Of a DNA stretch of 64,000 nt, positions 16,374 to 27,238 are shown in pieces (the first letter of the stretch is position 1; the number at the start of each line of letters is the position of its first letter). Origin of the DNA: Paenibacillaceae bacterium (GTDB taxonomy: Bacteria; Bacillota; Bacilli; Paenibacillales; Paenibacillaceae); NCBI GenBank assembly GCA_004134985.1, contig REGQ01000008.1, positions 1-64,000 on the forward strand, given 5' to 3'. The notes beneath the pieces are model-generated. The model searched no databases. It was given only the letters and a program-made list of their open reading frames with translations, and was not told where the DNA came from. The position numbers and the translations under genes were made by a program.

Positions 16374-17642
16374 CTACCGAAGCGCCTTCTCCCCGATGTC
16401 CGAGCGGTACTGCACACCTTCGAAAGAGATCGCTTTGGCAGCTTCATAGGCGCGCTCACGTGCCTGTACAAGGTCTGCGCCTCGTCCGACAACGCCGAGT
16501 ACCCGTCCGCCGCTAGTTACGTAATTTCCGTTGTCGCTGGCCGTTCCTGCGTGGAACACCAAAACATTATCCAGCGCCGCTGCTTCCTCCAGACCACTAA
16601 TGACGCGTCCCTTCGGATAGCTGGCCGGATAGCCTTCCGATGCAAGAATGACGCATACCGCAGCATCGTCGCTCCACTCGATATCGATTTGATCCAATCT
16701 GCCATTGGTGGCGGCCAAAATAATATCGACCAGATCGGTCTTCAGGCGCGGTAATACTACTTGCGTTTCCGGATCGCCCATCCGCGCATTGAATTCAATG
16801 GTTTTGGGACCATCCTTCGTGATCATCAGTCCAGCAAACAACACGCCGCAGAATGGACGGCCTTCGCTGACCATCGCTTTTGCTGTCGGCTTAATGATGT
16901 TTTCGATCGACTCATCAATAATCGATTGCGGGATATGAGGCAGCGGGGTGTATGTTCCCATACCACCGGTATTCGGGCCCAGATCGCCGTCAAAAATCGG
17001 CTTATGATCCTGCGCCGCTACCATCGGCTTCACCGTCTCGCCATCTACAAATGCCAGAATGGACATTTCCTGTCCTTCCAGGAACTCCTCAATGACCACT
17101 TGGGAGCCGGACTCGCCGAATACCTTGTTGATCATCATATCTTCCAATGCCTGCACAGCTTCCTCAATCGTCTGCGCAACGATAACACCTTTGCCAGCTG
17201 CCAATCCGTCCGCTTTGACCACGATTGGCGCAGTTTGCTCCTTCAGATAAGCCAGCGCTGTTTCATAATCCGTAAACGTTTCATAACGCGCTGTCGGGAT
17301 GTCATACTTCTTGAGCAGCCCCTTCATGAACACTTTGCTGCCTTCGATTTCAGCCGCATTTTTGCGCGGACCAAAAATTTGAATGCCTTGTGCTTCGAAA
17401 GCGTCCACGATGCCCGCTGCAAGCGGATCATCAGGGCCAACTACGACCAGATCAATCGCATGATCTACCGAAAATTGAATCAATTCGTCGAAGCGGTCCA
17501 CCGCAATCGGAACACATTCCGCTACCTGGGCAATGCCCGCATTGCCTGGCGCGCAATACAATTGCGTTACCTTTTCGCTTTTTTTCAACGCCCACGCAAT
17601 CGCGTGCTCCCGGCCGCCGCCGCCAATAACCAAAATACGCAA
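16374..17642 (-). CDS. purD: Phosphoribosylamine-glycine ligase (GAR synthetase)
   Basis: A 422-residue ATP-grasp enzyme joining phosphoribosylamine and glycine (step 2 of IMP synthesis). The N-terminus is RILVIGGGGREHAIAW. ATP-grasp elements are PIVVKADGLAAGKGV and VVIEEFLEG.E.S. The GARS signature FNARMGDPETQ lies at about residues 290-300. The start codon is TTG with GGAGGG 8 nt upstream. It is the last gene of the operon, 24 nt after purH. Confidence 0.97.
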   Translation of the reverse strand: MRILVIGGGGREHAIAWALKKSEKVTQLYCAPGNAGIAQVAECVPIAVDRFDELIQFSVDHAIDLVVVGPDDPLAAGIVDAFEAQGIQIFGPRKNAAEIEGSKVFMKGLLKKYDIPTARYETFTDYETALAYLKEQTAPIVVKADGLAAGKGVIVAQTIEEAVQALEDMMINKVFGESGSQVVIEEFLEGQEMSILAFVDGETVKPMVAAQDHKPIFDGDLGPNTGGMGTYTPLPHIPQSIIDESIENIIKPTAKAMVSEGRPFCGVLFAGLMITKDGPKTIEFNARMGDPETQVVLPRLKTDLVDIILAATNGRLDQIDIEWSDDAAVCVILASEGYPASYPKGRVISGLEEAAALDNVLVFHAGTASDNGNYVTSGGRVLGVVGRGADLVQARERAYEAAKAISFEGVQYRSDIGEKALR

Positions 17643-17666
17643 AAGTGTCGCCCTCCCCCTGATTGA

Positions 17667-19214
17667 CTAGTGTTTGAAATGCCTTACGCCTGTAGCAATC
17701 ATGGCAATACCATGCGCATTTGCAACTGCAATGGAATCCGCGTCGCGGATTGAACCACCTGGGTGAATTACTGCGGTTACGCCCGCTTTGGCAGCCAGTT
17801 CCAACGTGTCTCCCATCGGGAAAAATGCGTCGGAAGCCAATACGGCGCCAGTCGATTGCTCGCCAGCCTGCTCAATCGCAATACGTGCCGCGCCAACCCG
17901 GTTCATTTGGCCTGCGCCAACGCCGACAGTCATGTTGTCCTTCGCCAGCAAAATCGCATTCGACTTAACATGTTTGACCACTTTCCACGCAAACAGCAGC
18001 TGCTTCAGCTCTTCTTCTGTCGGCTGACGGTCGGTGACTACCTTGAGATCAGCTTCGGTCAGGCTGCGCGCATCGCTTTGTTGAACAAGCATCCCGCCGT
18101 CAACAGAAGTGACAAGCCATTCCGGTGCACGTTCAGCAGCAGGCTTGATCGAGCCAAGCTCCAGCAGGCGAATGTTTTTCTTCGCTTGCAGCACTTCCAG
18201 CGCTTCGGCTGTAAAGTCAGGTGCGATAATAATTTCCAGGAAAATCTCACTCAGCAGCAGCGCAGTAGCATGATCAATCGTCCCGTTCGCAGCCACAATG
18301 CCGCCGAAAATAGACGTTGGATCAGCCGCATAGGCTTTTTGGAATGCATTGTGAATATCGCTGCCGATGCCTACGCCACAAGGATTCATATGTTTGACGG
18401 CCACAACTGCAGGCTCTTCAAATTCTTTAAGAATCGCAAGCGCTGAGTTCGCGTCATTAATATTGTTATAAGACAGCTCTTTGCCGTGCAACTGTTTAGC
18501 TGTTGTAATGCTTCCTTCCTTGGCAAGCGGCTGCTTGTAAAAAGCGGCTTGCTGATGCGGATTTTCGCCATAGCGCAAATCTTGCAGTTTTTCGTAAGTG
18601 ACCGTCAGACGCTCTGGCAATGGCTCGCCAGTTTGCTCAGACAAATAGCCGGAAATCAGCGCATCGTACGCTCCGGTGTGACGGAATACTTTGGCTGCCA
18701 ACTGCTTGCGGGTATCGAGTGTGGTGTCGCCGCCTGCTTTTACCTCTTCTACGACTTGACCATAGTCCGCTGCGTCTACCACAACGGTTACAAAAGCGTG
18801 GTTTTTCGCCGCCGAACGAAGCATGGTCGGACCGCCGATATCGATATTTTCAATGGCATCTTCATAGCTGACATCAGGCTTGGCAATGGTTGCCGCGAAC
18901 GGGTACAGATTCACCACAACCAAATCGATATAGTCCAGACCAAGTTCCTTCATCGACTGCTGATGCTCTTCGTTATCACGAACAGCAAGCAATCCGCTGT
19001 GTACAGCCGGGTGCAATGTTTTCACACGCCCGTCCATAATTTCCGGGAACCCGGTTACCTCTGAAATACCGATGACAGCAATGCCTTCTTGCTGCAGCAG
19101 GCTTGCCGTGCCTCCGGTTGAAATAATTTCGACGCCCAGTTTGTTCAGTTCACGGGCAAATTCCACAATGCCAGACTTATCCGATACACTGATTAACGCT
19201 CTGCGAATAGCCAA
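17667..19214 (-). CDS. purH: Bifunctional AICAR transformylase / IMP cyclohydrolase
   Basis: A 515-residue protein performing the last two steps to IMP. Residues 1-195 form the IMP cyclohydrolase (MGS-like) domain: [37 protein letters not shown]. The rest is the transformylase with [12 protein letters not shown] (Lys-His pair) and the C-terminal [10 protein letters not shown]. The RBS is GAAGGAGGGG. It is separated from purN by 619 bp of repeats, unusual for this operon, whose other genes overlap or nearly touch. Confidence 0.97.
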   Translation of the reverse strand: MAIRRALISVSDKSGIVEFARELNKLGVEIISTGGTASLLQQEGIAVIGISEVTGFPEIMDGRVKTLHPAVHSGLLAVRDNEEHQQSMKELGLDYIDLVVVNLYPFAATIAKPDVSYEDAIENIDIGGPTMLRSAAKNHAFVTVVVDAADYGQVVEEVKAGGDTTLDTRKQLAAKVFRHTGAYDALISGYLSEQTGEPLPERLTVTYEKLQDLRYGENPHQQAAFYKQPLAKEGSITTAKQLHGKELSYNNINDANSALAILKEFEEPAVVAVKHMNPCGVGIGSDIHNAFQKAYAADPTSIFGGIVAANGTIDHATALLLSEIFLEIIIAPDFTAEALEVLQAKKNIRLLELGSIKPAAERAPEWLVTSVDGGMLVQQSDARSLTEADLKVVTDRQPTEEELKQLLFAWKVVKHVKSNAILLAKDNMTVGVGAGQMNRVGAARIAIEQAGEQSTGAVLASDAFFPMGDTLELAAKAGVTAVIHPGGSIRDADSIAVANAHGIAMIATGVRHFKH

Positions 19215-19360
19215 CTTAATACCCCTCCTTCGTAATATGTATCCTTTGCAAAAGATTGATGATGCCTATTTCTATACATGCATGCGCACCTACCGAATTC
19301 ATGGCTTTGACGCTTCACGGACCCTATTTTTGAGCACTCACATCTGCTCGCTCTTATTTC

Positions 19361-19490
19361 GCGGACAGACGTTCCGCTATTACGGCATTTTTGGGTGTTT
19401 TGGCCGCTTTTGCGGACAGGAGATCCGTTATTATCCCAAAATGGCCCAAAAATCAGCCTTTTTGCAGCAATTAGCGGAACCTGTGAGGCT
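19361..19490. repeat. Dispersed GCGGACAG-N3-TCCG repeat, copy 2
   Basis: Contains GCGGACAG-ACG-TTCCGCTATT at 19361, GCGGACAG-GAG-ATCCGTTATT near 19414 and TTAGCGGAACC near 19471. This is the same motif order as the copy at 15064-15190. It lies inside the pur operon, between purH and purN. Confidence 0.75.
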
Positions 19491-19532
19491 GTCGATTAAT
19501 TGTGCATAACTTTTTTTCTGGCCTGAAAACGC

Positions 19533-19592
19533 CTCTCAGATCGAATTTTTATTATCAGCATATTTAGTTTGAAAAATAAATCGATCTGAGAG
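19533..19592. repeat. 12-bp perfect inverted repeat within the pur operon
   Basis: CTCTCAGATCGA (19533-19544) and TCGATCTGAGAG (19581-19592) are separated by 36 AT-rich bases. In RNA this forms a long hairpin without an adjacent T tract in the operon's direction. It could be a small mobile relic or an mRNA-stability or processing element; I cannot decide. Confidence 0.6.
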
Positions 19593-19654
19593 CCTTCTAG
19601 AGGCCCAAAAACGCCAAGATTAAAACGGTCCACAATGAATCGACACGCTCCCTG

Positions 19655-19811
19655 TGTCCGCTTAACCTGCCAAAAACCGCATTTTGTCACAAATAACGGA
19701 TTCTCTGTCCGCTTAACCCGCCAAAAACCGCTTTTTGTCACCAATAACGGATTCTCTGTCCGCTTAACCCGCCAAAACCCGCTTTTGTCACCAATAACGG
19801 ATTCTCTGTCC
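19655..19811. repeat. 51-bp tandem repeat, three copies plus partial
   Basis: Units begin at 19655, 19706 and 19757 with a partial at 19807, a period of 50-51 bp. The unit reads TGTCCGCTTAACCCGCC, AAAAACCGC, TTTTGTCACCAATAACGGATTC. In the other orientation it holds GCGGACAG-AGA-ATCCGTTATT, so it is a tandem expansion of the dispersed family found at 15064 and 19361. Because 51 is a multiple of three it leaves a spurious repetitive frame open. Confidence 0.9.
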
Positions 19812-19833
19812 ACATTAACTCAACTTACCGCGG

Positions 19834-20445
19834 CTACGGCTTTACAATAACCTGGCGTCCGTCGAGCTGAACGCGTCCCGCTGCAAATTGCTGCACAACC
19901 TCGGGGAGCAGCGCCTGCTCGGCCGCATGAATGCGCGGCACCAGCGTCTCTTCCGTATCGCCGTCCGCGATCTCAACTGCACGCTGGGCAATAATCGGTC
20001 CGCTGTCCATCCCGCCATCGACGAAATGCACCGTGATACCCGTCAGCTTCACGCCGTATGCCAACGCCTGCCCAATCGCGTTTACGCCGGGAAAAGCAGG
20101 CAGAAGCGAGGGGTGAATATTGATCATTTTGCCATAGAACGGCTCAACGATAACCGGGGTAAGAATCCGCATATAACCGGCAAGCACGATCAGATCGATC
20201 CCGCGGCGGTCAAGCTCCGCTTTGATTTCCGTTTCATAGGCTTCGCGGGAAGGATAGGACTTCGGGGTGAACAGAAATGTTTCGATTCCAGCAGCTTCCG
20301 CACGGGAGACGACAGGCGCAGCAGGCTTATCACAAACAAGAAGCTCGATGGTTCCACCGAGCCGCCCTGCTTGCGCCGCATCCGCCAATGCCTGGAAGTT
20401 CGTTCCCTGCCCTGATGCGAAAACGGCGATTTTGAATGCGCCCAT
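19834..20445 (-). CDS. purN: Phosphoribosylglycinamide formyltransferase
   Basis: A 203-residue enzyme transferring formyl from 10-formyl-THF to GAR. The N-terminus is FKIAVFASGQGTNFQAL. The catalytic Asn-His pair is in INIHPSLLPAFPG, with Asp in TVHFVDGGMDSGPII. The start used (MGAFKIAVF) begins one base after the purM stop (TAAGATG), with GGAG inside the end of purM as ribosome binding site. Confidence 0.96.
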   Translation of the reverse strand: MGAFKIAVFASGQGTNFQALADAAQAGRLGGTIELLVCDKPAAPVVSRAEAAGIETFLFTPKSYPSREAYETEIKAELDRRGIDLIVLAGYMRILTPVIVEPFYGKMINIHPSLLPAFPGVNAIGQALAYGVKLTGITVHFVDGGMDSGPIIAQRAVEIADGDTEETLVPRIHAAEQALLPEVVQQFAAGRVQLDGRQVIVKP

Positions 20446-20446
20446 C

Positions 20447-21490
20447 TTATACTTCCGCTCCGACAAAGGATACTTTGCGGCTGCCGGCAGTTACCGTTCC
20501 GATCCGGTACGCCTGCTCGCCCGCAGCTTCAGCAGCCTGCAATGCCGCTTCGGCAGCTTCCGCCGGAACGACAGCGATATAACCGATGCCCATGTTAAAG
20601 GTGGTGAACATATCGCGGTTCGTAATCTTGCCCTTTTCCTGCATCAGCTGGAAAATCGGCAAAATGGGCCACGAACCGTAGTTAATTTCCACATCAACGC
20701 CCTCAGGAAGCACGCGCGGAATGTTTTCAATAAAGCCGCCGCCCGTAATATGCGCCATCCCTTTAACCTGTACAGCGTCGATGAGCGCCAGCGCAGATTT
20801 CACGTACAGCTTTGTTGGCTCCAGCAGTACATCGCCCAGACGTTGGCCGCCCAGTTCAGCAACTTCATCTGTCAAGGCATAGCCATGCTGTTCAAGCAGC
20901 AGCTTGCGCACGAGAGAGAAGCCATTGCTATGCACGCCGCTTGATGCAAAGCCGATTACAACATCGCCAGGGGCGATTGTTTTGCCGTCGATGATCTTCT
21001 TTTTATCCACAATACCGACTGTAAAGCCGGCAATATCATATTCATCCTGTGAATACATTCCCGGCATTTCCGCCGTTTCGCCGCCAATCAAGGAGCAGCC
21101 TGATGCGACGCAAGCATCGGAAATCCCTTTGACAATCGCTTCGATTTTCTCGGGAACGACTTGTCCACAAGCAAGGTAATCAAGGAAAAACAGCGGCTCG
21201 GCGCCTTGAACAACAATATCATTGACGCACATGGCGACCGCATCAATACCGATGGTGTCATGCTTGTCCATCGCAAACGCGATTTTCAGCTTGGTGCCTA
21301 CGCCATCCGTGCCGGAAACGAGCACCGGCTCGTCATACTTATCCTTGTTCAGTCCGAACAACCCGCCGAATCCGCCAAGTTCCGTCAGAACTTCCGGGCG
21401 AAATGTCCGATTTACATGCTTCTTCATCCGTTCAACCGCTTCATTGCCGGCTGCAATATCAACGCCAGCCTGCTTATAAGCTTCAGCCAC
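20447..21490 (-). CDS. purM: Phosphoribosylformylglycinamidine cyclo-ligase (AIR synthetase)
   Basis: A 347-residue enzyme making AIR from FGAM. It starts with GTG ([22 protein letters not shown] follows). A second GTG four codons upstream is possible, but the GAAGG would then abut it. Signatures are [32 protein letters not shown] and the C-terminal half [15 protein letters not shown]. It has the PurM fold, shared with PurL. Confidence 0.95.
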   Translation of the reverse strand: MAEAYKQAGVDIAAGNEAVERMKKHVNRTFRPEVLTELGGFGGLFGLNKDKYDEPVLVSGTDGVGTKLKIAFAMDKHDTIGIDAVAMCVNDIVVQGAEPLFFLDYLACGQVVPEKIEAIVKGISDACVASGCSLIGGETAEMPGMYSQDEYDIAGFTVGIVDKKKIIDGKTIAPGDVVIGFASSGVHSNGFSLVRKLLLEQHGYALTDEVAELGGQRLGDVLLEPTKLYVKSALALIDAVQVKGMAHITGGGFIENIPRVLPEGVDVEINYGSWPILPIFQLMQEKGKITNRDMFTTFNMGIGYIAVVPAEAAEAALQAAEAAGEQAYRIGTVTAGSRKVSFVGAEV

Positions 21491-21552
21491 TTGCCAACAC
21501 ACCCTTCATCCATATATTCCGGTTTCTATCCTGTTCAAAGCCTGTTGACCTG

Positions 21553-23112
21553 TTATAGACTGCAGCTTTTCTCCGGCTCGCGCTCCGCTTCCCGCTCTGA
21601 TTCCTGCTTGCTATCCAGCCCAAGCTGCAATTCAAGCTCAGCGTTCCGCTTCTCTTCCGCCTCAATTCGCGTCGGATAGTCATTGTCGAAGCAAGCCAGA
21701 CACATGCCCCGATTGTGTTCCCCGTCATTGCCGCCGACCGCTTCAATAAACCCTTCGTTGCTAATAAAATGCAGCGTATCCGCATTAATTAAACGCCGAA
21801 TTTGCTCCGTCGAGTTGGATGAGGCGATCAGTTCCTTGCGGTCAGGGGTATCGATGCCGTAATAACAAGGGTTCGAAAATGGCGGCGAAGTGATGAGTAC
21901 ATGCACCTCGGTAGCTCCTGCTTCACGCAGCAAGTTGACAATCCGCCGTGAGGTTGTCCCGCGGACAATCGAATCATCGATCATAATGACGCGTTTGCCT
22001 TCGACAACTTTGCGTACCGCGCTCAGCTTCATCTTCACGCCTTTTTCCCGCAATTCCTGGGAAGGCTGAATGAACGTCCGGCCGGTATATTTATTTTTAA
22101 TCAAGCCAAGCTCATAAGGAATGCCTGTCTGTTCCGCATAGCCGATCGCTGCCGAAATACTGGAATCAGGCACGCCGGTCACCACATCGGCATCAATAAA
22201 TAACTCCATCGCCATCTTGCTGCCCATCCGCTTGCGCGCGGAATGAAGGTTAATGCCATTAATGTCACTGTCAGGACGGGCAAAATAAATATATTCCATC
22301 GCGCAGATCGCACGGCGCTCCATCGGCGCATAGCGTTCCGAGCGCAGTCCGTCCGCGTCGAGCACAAGCAATTCACCGGGTTGAACATCGCGCAAATAAT
22401 GAGCGCCTACCGTTTCAAACGCACATGTTTCCGAGGAAAATACGTAACCGTCGCCCAGCTTGCCCATCACGAGCGGCCGCAAGCCATGCGGGTCTGATGC
22501 GACCAGCAGTTTGTCATTGGTCATAATAAGGAATGCATAACCGCCTCTGATCCGCTGCAGCGCATCTTTGGCTGCCGACACAAAATCCTTGCTGGAGCGG
22601 GCGATCAGATGGGCAATAACCTCGGTGTCGCTCGTCGTTTGGAAAATCGAGCCTTGCAGCTCAAGCTCGCGGCGAATTTCCGGCGCGTTGACAATGTTGC
22701 CGTTCGTCGCGATAGCCAAATCGCCGTCCCGGTATTTGAAGATGAGCGGCTGCGCATTGGCAATGCCTTTGCCGCCAGCCGTTGAATAACGGACATGGCC
22801 GATCGCCCGATCGCCAGGCAAAGCTTCAAGCTTCGCCTGATCGAACACTTCCTTGGTCAAACCCATGCCGCGATGATAGTGAAAGCCTTCATTGGCCGTA
22901 TCCACCGTACAGATGCCGCAGCTTTCCTCGCCGCGGTGCTGCAGGGCATGCAGGCCGTAATAGGAAAGTACGGAAGCGTTCGGATAACCGAACACTCCGA
23001 ACACGCCGCACTCTTCCCGCAATTTGTCGAACATATCATCATGGCCGACGCCTTCGTTATAATAGTCGCCTGTCCACAGCTTTGGCTGAAGTTGAACTAC
23101 TTCATCAGACAT
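21553..23112 (-). CDS. purF: Amidophosphoribosyltransferase (PRPP amidotransferase)
   Basis: A 519-residue enzyme for the committed step, PRPP plus glutamine to phosphoribosylamine. It has a propeptide of 34 residues ending REE, with the Ntn nucleophile Cys35 in CGVFGVFGY. That is longer than the 11-residue Bacillus propeptide. The PRPP loop is [15 protein letters not shown]-terminal Cys residues ([12 protein letters not shown]) fit a Bacillus-type Fe-S enzyme. The tail is charged ([11 protein letters not shown]). The start overlaps the purL end by 16 nt. The enzyme is typically feedback-inhibited by AMP/GMP. Confidence 0.96.
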   Translation of the reverse strand: MSDEVVQLQPKLWTGDYYNEGVGHDDMFDKLREECGVFGVFGYPNASVLSYYGLHALQHRGEESCGICTVDTANEGFHYHRGMGLTKEVFDQAKLEALPGDRAIGHVRYSTAGGKGIANAQPLIFKYRDGDLAIATNGNIVNAPEIRRELELQGSIFQTTSDTEVIAHLIARSSKDFVSAAKDALQRIRGGYAFLIMTNDKLLVASDPHGLRPLVMGKLGDGYVFSSETCAFETVGAHYLRDVQPGELLVLDADGLRSERYAPMERRAICAMEYIYFARPDSDINGINLHSARKRMGSKMAMELFIDADVVTGVPDSSISAAIGYAEQTGIPYELGLIKNKYTGRTFIQPSQELREKGVKMKLSAVRKVVEGKRVIMIDDSIVRGTTSRRIVNLLREAGATEVHVLITSPPFSNPCYYGIDTPDRKELIASSNSTEQIRRLINADTLHFISNEGFIEAVGGNDGEHNRGMCLACFDNDYPTRIEAEEKRNAELELQLGLDSKQESEREAEREPEKSCSL

Positions 23113-25346
23113 GGAATCGCATCCTTCCAGACCTTCTCCAGTTGTTGTACAGATGATTCGATTGCCGGCTTGCCATTAACGCCAATGTTGAGGTCTGCTC
23201 CCTTGCTGCCAACCACGCCAATTTCCGCATGAACGACTTTTTGCTCTTCCAACCAGCCAAGCAGAGCGGCTGCTTGCTCAGGCTTCGCTGTCAACAAAAC
23301 ACGCGATTGGCTTTCACTGAACAGCGCAATATCCGCACGCAGGTCAGTCGCTACATTCACTTTCGCGCCCAAGCCGCCGCTGATGCATGATTCAGCCAAT
23401 GCCACAGCAAGTCCGCCTTCAGACAAGTCATGCGCCGAAGCGACCAGACCGCGCTGAATTGCGCCAAGCACTGCCGCTTGCACATTTTTCTCTGTTGCCA
23501 GATCAAGCGCTGGCGGACGTCCTTCCGCTTTGCCTTGCGTGACGTACTGCAATTCGCTGCCGCCAAGCTCGGCTTTCGTATCGCCGATCAGTACGATTAC
23601 ATCGCCTTCCGCTTTGAAACGCTGCGTTGTAATGTGATCCACGTCATGCACCAGACCAACCATACCAATGACAGGTGTCGGGTAGATCGCGCCTTTGGCA
23701 TTTTCGTTATATAAGCTCACGTTTCCGCCGATAACCGGTGTATTCAGCTCACGGCAAGCTTCCGCCATACCGTCAACCGATTTCTCGATTTGCCAGAATA
23801 CTTCAGGCTTCTCAGGGTTTCCGAAGTTCAAGTTATCTGTTACAGCAAGCGGCTCGGCGCCGGAGCACACAATGTTGCGCGCCGCTTCCGCCACTGCGAT
23901 GCGTCCGCCTACTTCAGGATCAAGGTACACGTAACGGCTGTTGCAGTCCGTTGTCATCGCCAGCGCCTTGCGAGTGCCGCGAATTGTGACGACAGCCGCA
24001 TCGGAACCTGGCTGAACGGCCGTGCTCGTACGCACCATATAGTCATACTGATTATATACCCATTCCTTGCTCGACACAGTCGGGGAACCCAGGACACTTT
24101 TCAGCGCGCCTGTCAAATCGGTAATTTCTGCAAAATCAGCCGAATCGATCGCTGCGTTCGCCGCGTAGTAAGCCGGCTCCTGCGAAGGCTTGTTGTATAC
24201 CGGACACTCGTCCACGAGCGCCGCTACCGGCATGTCGGCAACTTGCTCGCCTTGATGGAACAAGCGCAAACGTCCGTCATCGGTAACTTTGCCTACTTTG
24301 GCGCAGATAATGCCCCAACGCTCAAATATTTCAAGTGCTTGCGCCTCATCCTTCGGCTCAACCACGAACAGCATCCGCTCCTGCGACTCAGACAGCATCA
24401 TTTCATAAGGCGTCATGCCGAGCTCGCGCTGTGGCACTTCATCCAGGTACAGTTCCAGACCGTTGCCTGCTTTGGAAGCCATCTCCGCACTGGAGCAAGT
24501 CAGACCCGCTGCGCCCATATCCTGAATGCCGAGTACGATTCCTGTATCGATTAGTTCCAGACAAGCTTCCATAACCAGCTTCTCCATGAATGGATCGCCG
24601 ACTTGAACTGCGGGACGCTTCGCTTCCGAATCGGCTGTCAGCTCTTCCGAGGCGAATGTTGCGCCGTGAATGCCGTCGCGGCCGGTTGCCGGGCCCACAT
24701 AGAACACCGGATTGCCTACGCCCTTGGCGACACCGCGCTGAATTTTGTCATGGTCGATTAGTCCGACACACATCGCATTAACGAGCGGATTGCCTTCATA
24801 GCTTTCATCGAACATCACTTCGCCGCCGACCGTCGGAATGCCGATACAGTTGCCGTAGCCAGCGATGCCGCTGACAACATGCTCGAACAAGTAGCGTACA
24901 CGCTCATTTTCCAGACGTCCAAAACGCAAGCTGTTCAGCAATGCAACCGGACGTGCGCCCATCGAGAAGATATCGCGGATAATGCCGCCAACGCCTGTTG
25001 CCGCCCCTTGGTAAGGCTCGATGGCAGATGGATGGTTATGGGATTCGATTTTGAAAACAACCGCTTGGTTGTCTCCGATATCGACGATACCGGCGCCTTC
25101 GCCCGGTCCCATCAGTACGCGCGGTCCATCAACAGGGAAACGACGCAGCACCGGCTTGGAATTTTTGTAAGAGCAGTGCTCCGACCACATTACGCTGAAT
25201 ACGCCGATCTCCGTATAGTTCGGCTGACGACCGAGAAATCCGCAGATCAATTCAAATTCCTGATCGGTCACGCCCATTTGCTTATATAGCTTCTGATCCA
25301 CAATTTGCTGTGGAGTCGGCTCCTTAGCTGCTAACTGCTGCGTCAT
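23097..25346 (-). CDS. purL: FGAM synthase II, large subunit
   Basis: A 749-residue small-type PurL that needs PurS and PurQ. It converts FGAR, glutamine and ATP to FGAM. Motifs are [59 protein letters not shown] and [11 protein letters not shown]. The start [11 protein letters not shown] has GGAGGG 6-7 nt upstream; an in-frame ATG six codons earlier overlaps that RBS and is less likely. It overlaps purQ by 23 nt and purF by 16 nt, consistent with translational coupling of the complex. Confidence 0.97.
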   Translation of the reverse strand: MTQQLAAKEPTPQQIVDQKLYKQMGVTDQEFELICGFLGRQPNYTEIGVFSVMWSEHCSYKNSKPVLRRFPVDGPRVLMGPGEGAGIVDIGDNQAVVFKIESHNHPSAIEPYQGAATGVGGIIRDIFSMGARPVALLNSLRFGRLENERVRYLFEHVVSGIAGYGNCIGIPTVGGEVMFDESYEGNPLVNAMCVGLIDHDKIQRGVAKGVGNPVFYVGPATGRDGIHGATFASEELTADSEAKRPAVQVGDPFMEKLVMEACLELIDTGIVLGIQDMGAAGLTCSSAEMASKAGNGLELYLDEVPQRELGMTPYEMMLSESQERMLFVVEPKDEAQALEIFERWGIICAKVGKVTDDGRLRLFHQGEQVADMPVAALVDECPVYNKPSQEPAYYAANAAIDSADFAEITDLTGALKSVLGSPTVSSKEWVYNQYDYMVRTSTAVQPGSDAAVVTIRGTRKALAMTTDCNSRYVYLDPEVGGRIAVAEAARNIVCSGAEPLAVTDNLNFGNPEKPEVFWQIEKSVDGMAEACRELNTPVIGGNVSLYNENAKGAIYPTPVIGMVGLVHDVDHITTQRFKAEGDVIVLIGDTKAELGGSELQYVTQGKAEGRPPALDLATEKNVQAAVLGAIQRGLVASAHDLSEGGLAVALAESCISGGLGAKVNVATDLRADIALFSESQSRVLLTAKPEQAAALLGWLEEQKVVHAEIGVVGSKGADLNIGVNGKPAIESSVQQLEKVWKDAIPCLMK

Positions 25347-26019
25347 GCTGTTCCCTCCATGCATTCAAAATCGATGTAAACATCCGTTTTCCGTCTTCCG
25401 AGCCCAGCAATTGGTCAATGGCCCGCTCCGGGTGAGGCATCATGCCCACAACGTTGCCGCGCTCATTGCAGATGCCGGCAATATCGCTTAGCGAGCCGTT
25501 TGGATTGTCTCCCGCACGATAGCGGAATACGATCTGTCCATTTTCCTCAAGCTGTTTGAGTGTCGCTTCATCACAATAGTAGTTGCCTTCACCGTGCGCA
25601 ATCGGAATATCGATCAGCTCGCCTTTTGTATACTGGTTTGTAAAAGGCGTCTCTGCATTAACTACTTCCAGCAACGTTTGATGACAGCGGAACTTCATGC
25701 CGTTGTTGCGCAGCAGACCTCCCGGCAGCAATCTGGCTTCGGTCAAAATCTGGAATCCGTTGCAAATGCCGAGCACATACTTGCCTGCTTCCGCCGCTTT
25801 GCGAACTTCATTCATCACGGGCGCAAACTGGGCGATCGCTCCGCAACGCAAGTAGTCGCCGTAGGAAAAGCCCCCTGGAACGAGAATGCAATCATATTCG
25901 GACAAATCTGTATTCGTATGCCACACATAGTCGACCGGCTGGCCAATAGTGTCTTCTACCGCTTTATAGCAGTCAATGTCGCAATTGGAGCCTGGAAATA
26001 CGAGTACCGCAAACTTCAT
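25324..26019 (-). CDS. purQ: FGAM synthase, glutaminase subunit
   Basis: A 231-residue class I glutamine amidotransferase supplying ammonia to PurL. The N-terminus is [13 protein letters not shown]. The nucleophile Cys lies in [15 protein letters not shown] (about residue 90). The His-Glu pair lies in [11 protein letters not shown]. The RBS is GGAGGG. It is three bases after purS and overlaps purL. Confidence 0.97.
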   Translation of the reverse strand: MKFAVLVFPGSNCDIDCYKAVEDTIGQPVDYVWHTNTDLSEYDCILVPGGFSYGDYLRCGAIAQFAPVMNEVRKAAEAGKYVLGICNGFQILTEARLLPGGLLRNNGMKFRCHQTLLEVVNAETPFTNQYTKGELIDIPIAHGEGNYYCDEATLKQLEENGQIVFRYRAGDNPNGSLSDIAGICNERGNVVGMMPHPERAIDQLLGSEDGKRMFTSILNAWREQHDAAVSS

Positions 26020-26022
26020 CGT

Positions 26023-26265
26023 TTAACCCTCCAATTCGAATCGGTAATCTTCGATGACCGTATTAGCGAGCAGCTTTTCACACATCGCTGTAATCCGGGC
26101 TTCCGCTTCGGAACGGTCCGTTGTATCCAGTTCCAGTTCCAAATATTTGCCGACGCGAACTTTTTCTACCTCTGCGAAGCCCATCGAATGAAGCGCCCCT
26201 TGAACAGCACTGCCTTGCGGGTCCAACACGTTTTGCTTGATGGTGACATAAACCGTTGCTTTCAT
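26023..26265 (-). CDS. purS: FGAM synthase, PurS subunit
   Basis: An 80-residue protein that bridges PurL and PurQ. It starts MKATVYVTIKQNVLDPQG and contains VRVGKYLELEL, both typical of PurS. Its presence explains the small (about 750-residue) PurL. Confidence 0.95.
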   Translation of the reverse strand: MKATVYVTIKQNVLDPQGSAVQGALHSMGFAEVEKVRVGKYLELELDTTDRSEAEARITAMCEKLLANTVIEDYRFELEG

Positions 26266-26338
26266 TGTCCTTAATCCCCCTAATGTCGATGCCCTGAATT
26301 GGCAAAATGTAAAATGGTATGAAGTGAGTATGATGCGG

Positions 26339-27232
26339 CTATTCGCCGATCAACCGATGATAGATATCGACGTAACGGCGAGTCGTCTCGGCAACGACAG
26401 CCTCCGGCAGCGGAGCCGGCTTGCTGTTCTTGTCCCAATCGGAACCTGCCAGATAAGTACGCACCGGTTCTTTGTCCATGCTGTCGATCTCAATATCAAG
26501 CGCATAATTGTCCTGCGCCCAGAAGCGCGCCGAATCCGGCGTAAAAATTTCGTCGATGAGGATCACGCCATCCTCAGTCAATCCAAACTCAAACTTGCAA
26601 TCGACAAGAATAATGCCGCGATCCGCGCAGAACGCACGACCGAATTCATACAGCTTAATGCTGTGCTCCTTCAACTGCTGCGCAAGCTCTTCCCCGACCA
26701 GTTCCTGCATGCGCGCGAACGAAATGTCCTCGTCATGCCCGACATCGTTTTTCGCCGCGGGAGTGAAGATCGGCTCCGGCAGCCGCTCGTTCTTGCGAAG
26801 CCCTGCAGGAAGCTCTATGCCGTTAATCGTTGACGTCTGTTCATATTGTCTCCAGCCGCCCCCCGTGATATAGCCGCGTACGACGCATTCCATATCAATC
26901 CGGTTTGCCTTGCGCGTTACCATAATGCGATTGCGCAGCAGCTCCGGCTCGGTCACCACATCGGCAAGCTTGTCCACATCCGTATGCACCACATGGTTCG
27001 GCTGAAATTGCGCTGTCTGCTCAAACCAGAATGCGCTGAGCTGATTCAGCACATTCCCCTTTTCCGGCACCGCCGGGTCCAGCACATAATCGAATGCGGA
27101 AATGCGATCGGTCACGACAATCAGGTAATGTTCGCCCAGATCATAAAGCTCGCGGACTTTGCCTTTGTACAGCAAGGGCGCCTTCACATAATCCACCGCA
27201 GTGGAAATCGCCTGTGCGTGGTTTGAACTCAA
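26339..27232 (-). CDS. purC: SAICAR synthase
   Basis: A 297-residue enzyme ligating aspartate to CAIR. Motifs are LLYKGKVRELYDLG, VTDRISAFDYVLDPAVPEKG, MECVVRGYITGGGW, LVDCKFEFGL and IDEIFTPDSARFW. At 297 residues it is the longer form, against about 240 in Bacillus subtilis. The start is TTG; GAAGGGG 9 nt upstream overlaps the purB/purC junction region. Confidence 0.95.
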   Translation of the reverse strand: MSSNHAQAISTAVDYVKAPLLYKGKVRELYDLGEHYLIVVTDRISAFDYVLDPAVPEKGNVLNQLSAFWFEQTAQFQPNHVVHTDVDKLADVVTEPELLRNRIMVTRKANRIDMECVVRGYITGGGWRQYEQTSTINGIELPAGLRKNERLPEPIFTPAAKNDVGHDEDISFARMQELVGEELAQQLKEHSIKLYEFGRAFCADRGIILVDCKFEFGLTEDGVILIDEIFTPDSARFWAQDNYALDIEIDSMDKEPVRTYLAGSDWDKNSKPAPLPEAVVAETTRRYVDIYHRLIGE

Positions 27233-27238
27233 GCGAAC

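Noticed and set aside
16761-17666. 301-codon plus-strand frame
   Set aside because: Antisense to purD; Arg/His/Phe-rich shadow composition.
19655-19811. Repetitive protein-coding frame on the minus strand across the 51-bp array
   Set aside because: It is open only because 51 is a multiple of three. It has no RBS, and the same DNA motif occurs non-coding elsewhere.
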